Origin: Chitinophagaceae bacterium
GTDB lineage: Bacteria > Bacteroidota > Bacteroidia > Chitinophagales > Chitinophagaceae
Length of the DNA stretch: 64,000 bases
Direction: 5' to 3'
Assembly: GCA_016710745.1 (NCBI GenBank)
Contig: JADJVB010000010.1
Coordinates: forward strand, 310,001-374,000
The translations under genes were made by a program, and so were the position numbers. A model generated the notes under the pieces. That model worked only from the letters and a program-made list of their open reading frames with translations. It made no database searches and was not told the DNA's origin. Of this stretch, positions 61,872-64,000 are shown in pieces (positions within the stretch are counted from its first letter, which is position 1; each line of letters opens with the position of its first letter).

Positions 61872-62387
61872 TCACCTGCCAAAATCATCCTGCAGCCTAA
61901 CAATATCATCCTCATCACTGGGATTTTCGGCATCCGTATGCCGCCATATTTCAGCAATAATACCCCAGTTTGCCAGGCCAATTAACCGATGCCTTTCACG
62001 CTGTTTTATTTGAATAATATCTCCGATATTGAAATATTGGGGTTCCTGTTCCTCATTGCTGTTGCTAACTGCAACTCCGGCTGTTCCGCCAATCAGTTTC
62101 CAAATCTCGGCCCGCCGGTGATGATACTGCCAACTCAGTCTTTTTTCCGGAGCCACAACTAATATTTTGGGGCTTAGTTTACCCGAAATACTTAACGCCT
62201 CTTGTGTAAGATGTGGAAAATACAATTCTATAAATTTGGGTGCGTCTGATTCTTCGATCACAAAAAAACCACCCCAGGGACGGGTATTATCCTGTTTGCT
62301 AATTTTTAAATGGTGGTGGTGCAGGTATTCGGCTATATGCTCAAATATTAATTCTCTGGGTATTTCCGCTTTAAAATTCAGACTCAT
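61872..62387 (-). CDS. Cupin-type sugar isomerase (mannose-6-phosphate isomerase type 2-like)
   Basis: A 171-aa cupin. The segments TRPWGGFFVIEES, SPKILVVAPEKRLSWQYHHR with RAEIWKLIGGTAGV, and QREERHRLIG-like KQRERHRLIGLANWGIIAEI carry the metal-binding His/Glu positions of the type 2 mannose-6-phosphate isomerase domain that is often fused to ManC. Here it is separate, and the ManC at 44957-46039 lacks it, so the two may be the split halves of that function. It follows mnmG by 10 bases on the same strand. Phosphoheptose isomerase has been used as a label for relatives, but this is not a SIS protein. Confidence 0.78.
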   Translation of the reverse strand: MSLNFKAEIPRELIFEHIAEYLHHHHLKISKQDNTRPWGGFFVIEESDAPKFIELYFPHLTQEALSISGKLSPKILVVAPEKRLSWQYHHRRAEIWKLIGGTAGVAVSNSNEEQEPQYFNIGDIIQIKQRERHRLIGLANWGIIAEIWRHTDAENPSDEDDIVRLQDDFGR

Positions 62388-62397
62388 AAAATTTGTT

Positions 62398-64000
62398 TTA
62401 TCGTCCCATAAAAACCATTAAAATTTGTACGTCACTGGGGTTAACACCCGAAATACGGGAAGCCTGTCCCAATGTTCGGGGTTTGATTTTTGTGAATTTT
62501 TGACGGGCTTCATTGCTCAACGAAACCAGTTTTTCGTAATTGAAATTATCCGGAATGATCAGGTCTTCAAGCTGACTCATTTTGGTTACCAGCTCTTTTT
62601 CCTTTTCAATATAGGTATCGTATTTGATCTGTATTTCTGCCTGTTCCAGCGTTTCTGAATCAAAGCCGGCAAGCGACTCTTTAACTTTTGGAATTTGGTT
62701 TATCATTTCCTTCAGGGAAACCATGGGCCTCAGCAACACCTGGGTGGCCTTCTGCTTGTTTAATAACGTTGATGATTGTACGCTTTCTAAAAAAGCGGCT
62801 GTTTCTTCAGTATCGAGGGTTAACGCTGCCAGCATTTTTTTTACAGTAGCCACATTTTCCCGTTTGGCTTTAACCTTATCCATTCTCTCCCGGGATGCTA
62901 AACCAAGGCGGTAACTTTTTTCGGTTAGTCGCAGGTCCGCATTGTCTTGCCGCAACAGTGTTCGGAACTCCGCCCGGCTGGTAAACATGCGATAGGGCTC
63001 GTCGGTACCCTTATTGATCAGGTCGTCGATCAACACACCAATATACGCTTCACTTCTTTTCAAAACGACCGGTTGCAGCTCCCTGGTTTTTTGGTGTGCA
63101 TTAATACCGGCCATTAAACCCTGGCAGGCGGCTTCCTCGTAACCGGTGGTTCCATTTATTTGTCCGGCAAAGAACAAATTATTGATCAGCTTGGTTTCCA
63201 GGCTGAATTTTAGTTGAGTTGGAGGAAAGAAATCGTACTCGATCGCATAACCCGGCCTAAACATTTTGCAATTTTCAAATCCCGGCACCATCCTAAGTGC
63301 TTGATACTGAACGCTTTCAGGTAATGAGGTCGAAAATCCATTGACATAAATCTCAATGGTATTATTTCCTTCGGGTTCAACAAATAACTGGTGCCTGTCT
63401 CTCTGTGCAAAGCGGCTGATCTTGTCTTCAATACTGGGACAATACCTTGGCCCGGTTCCCTGGATGCGTCCCTGGTACATCGGACTCTGTTCAAAACCTG
63501 TTTTCAGCAGTTCATGAACTTTATCATTGGTATAGGTGATCCAGCAACTTTTCTGCTGCCCGGTCTTTATCTTATCAATAGGTAAATAACTGAATCCTAC
63601 AATTTCATCATCCCCCTTCTGCTCTTCCATTTTTGAGTAGTCCAGGCTTCGGCCATCTATTCGGGGGGGTGTGCCGGTTTTGAGCCTGTCTGTTTCAAAG
63701 CCCAGGGAAACCAACTGTTCTGTAATACCTGTTGAGGATTTTTCGGCCATCCTGCCTCCGCCGAAGTTTTTCTCTCCTATATGAATAACGCCGTTTAAAA
63801 AGGTTCCGTTCGTTAAAACCACGGCTTTCGATTTGATCTCGTGCCCCAATCTGGTACTTACCCCGGTAACCTGGCCATCTTTTACGAGGATTCCCTGAAC
63901 CGTATCCTGGTAAAAATCAACATTTGGGGTTTGCTCCAGCATTTCCCTCCAGGTAGCGGCAAATAACATTCTGTCACTTTGTACCCTCGGACTCCACATC
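62398..64000 (-). CDS. mnmG: tRNA uridine-5-carboxymethylaminomethyl(34) synthesis enzyme MnmG (5' end beyond window)
   Basis: FAD-dependent enzyme that, with MnmE, modifies U34 of several tRNAs. About 534 codons are visible; full-length proteins are near 620 aa, so roughly 90 N-terminal residues including the GxGxxG FAD loop lie past 64000. Visible family blocks are TNGTFLNGVIHIGEKNFGGG, LKTGTPPRIDGRSLDYSKME, GTGPRYCPSIEDKISRF, NGFSTSLPESVQYQALRMVP, FFAGQINGTTGYEEAACQGL, FTSRAEFRTLLRQDNADLRL and the C-terminal RTLGQASRISGVNPSDVQIL. The Met at 63999 is internal, not the start. Confidence 0.95.
   Translation of the reverse strand, partial: MWSPRVQSDRMLFAATWREMLEQTPNVDFYQDTVQGILVKDGQVTGVSTRLGHEIKSKAVVLTNGTFLNGVIHIGEKNFGGGRMAEKSSTGITEQLVSLGFETDRLKTGTPPRIDGRSLDYSKMEEQKGDDEIVGFSYLPIDKIKTGQQKSCWITYTNDKVHELLKTGFEQSPMYQGRIQGTGPRYCPSIEDKISRFAQRDRHQLFVEPEGNNTIEIYVNGFSTSLPESVQYQALRMVPGFENCKMFRPGYAIEYDFFPPTQLKFSLETKLINNLFFAGQINGTTGYEEAACQGLMAGINAHQKTRELQPVVLKRSEAYIGVLIDDLINKGTDEPYRMFTSRAEFRTLLRQDNADLRLTEKSYRLGLASRERMDKVKAKRENVATVKKMLAALTLDTEETAAFLESVQSSTLLNKQKATQVLLRPMVSLKEMINQIPKVKESLAGFDSETLEQAEIQIKYDTYIEKEKELVTKMSQLEDLIIPDNFNYEKLVSLSNEARQKFTKIKPRTLGQASRISGVNPSDVQILMVFMGR

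Overview
The window reads as chromosomal DNA of a Bacteroidota member, most likely of the Chitinophagaceae or a close relative. The evidence is TAnnTTTG-type promoter elements, a type IX secretion (type B, gliding-motility-like) C-terminus, SprB-like and PKD repeats, LytTR response regulation with a propeller-type histidine kinase, WG-repeat, DUF2007, DUF4136 and GxxExxY families, and almost no strong Shine-Dalgarno sites. Family assignments come from reading motifs; no database search was run.

Layout. 1-9300: start of an NhaD-type antiporter (cut by the window edge), a secreted GH18 glycosidase, a lipoprotein sugar dehydrogenase / hydrolase / SDR run, formate-THF ligase, an AGCS amino-acid symporter, and a large protein of unknown function with an acetyltransferase-like C-terminal half. 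9400-14900: acyltransferase, MtfA-like peptidase, a DEAD-box helicase with a repeated palindromic leader, and a two-subunit molybdenum hydroxylase with a Tat signal. 15100-20100: OmpA-like lipoprotein, WG-repeat protein, an orphan class I terpene-synthase-like protein, RecX. 20200-35800: a minus-strand block with a LytS/LytTR-type pair followed by four exported proteins. One is 1995 aa, and two share a cysteine-containing C-terminal domain. A GxxExxY nuclease-fold gene bracketed by palindromes interrupts the block.

35900-49550: dnaN, a prohibitin-like protein, DUF2007, and an LPS inner-core set: kdsB, a kdnB-like Kdo 8-oxidase, and on the other strand kdsD, manC and an aminotransferase behind a good promoter. 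A second GxxExxY gene inside nested inverted repeats sits between kdsB and kdnB. A decayed copy of the DUF1569 gene lies 1 kb downstream of its parent. RecQ and tRNA-Phe close this part. 49550-49911 is repeat-rich and includes a truncated 5' copy of the tRNA.

50900-55160 is the most unusual region: a SET-domain methyltransferase, a D-Ala-D-Ala-ligase-like ATP-grasp enzyme, a single polypeptide fusing ATP-grasp to SET, and a six-TM ABC-type membrane protein lacking its ATPase. This looks like a ligation-plus-methylation pathway with a membrane component, and I do not recall a described system of this form. The rest holds a T9SS-sorted adhesin-like protein, a conserved zinc-ribbon protein, SSB, a Pif1-like helicase with HRDC and HTH-like C-terminus, a cupin isomerase and mnmG (5' end beyond the window).
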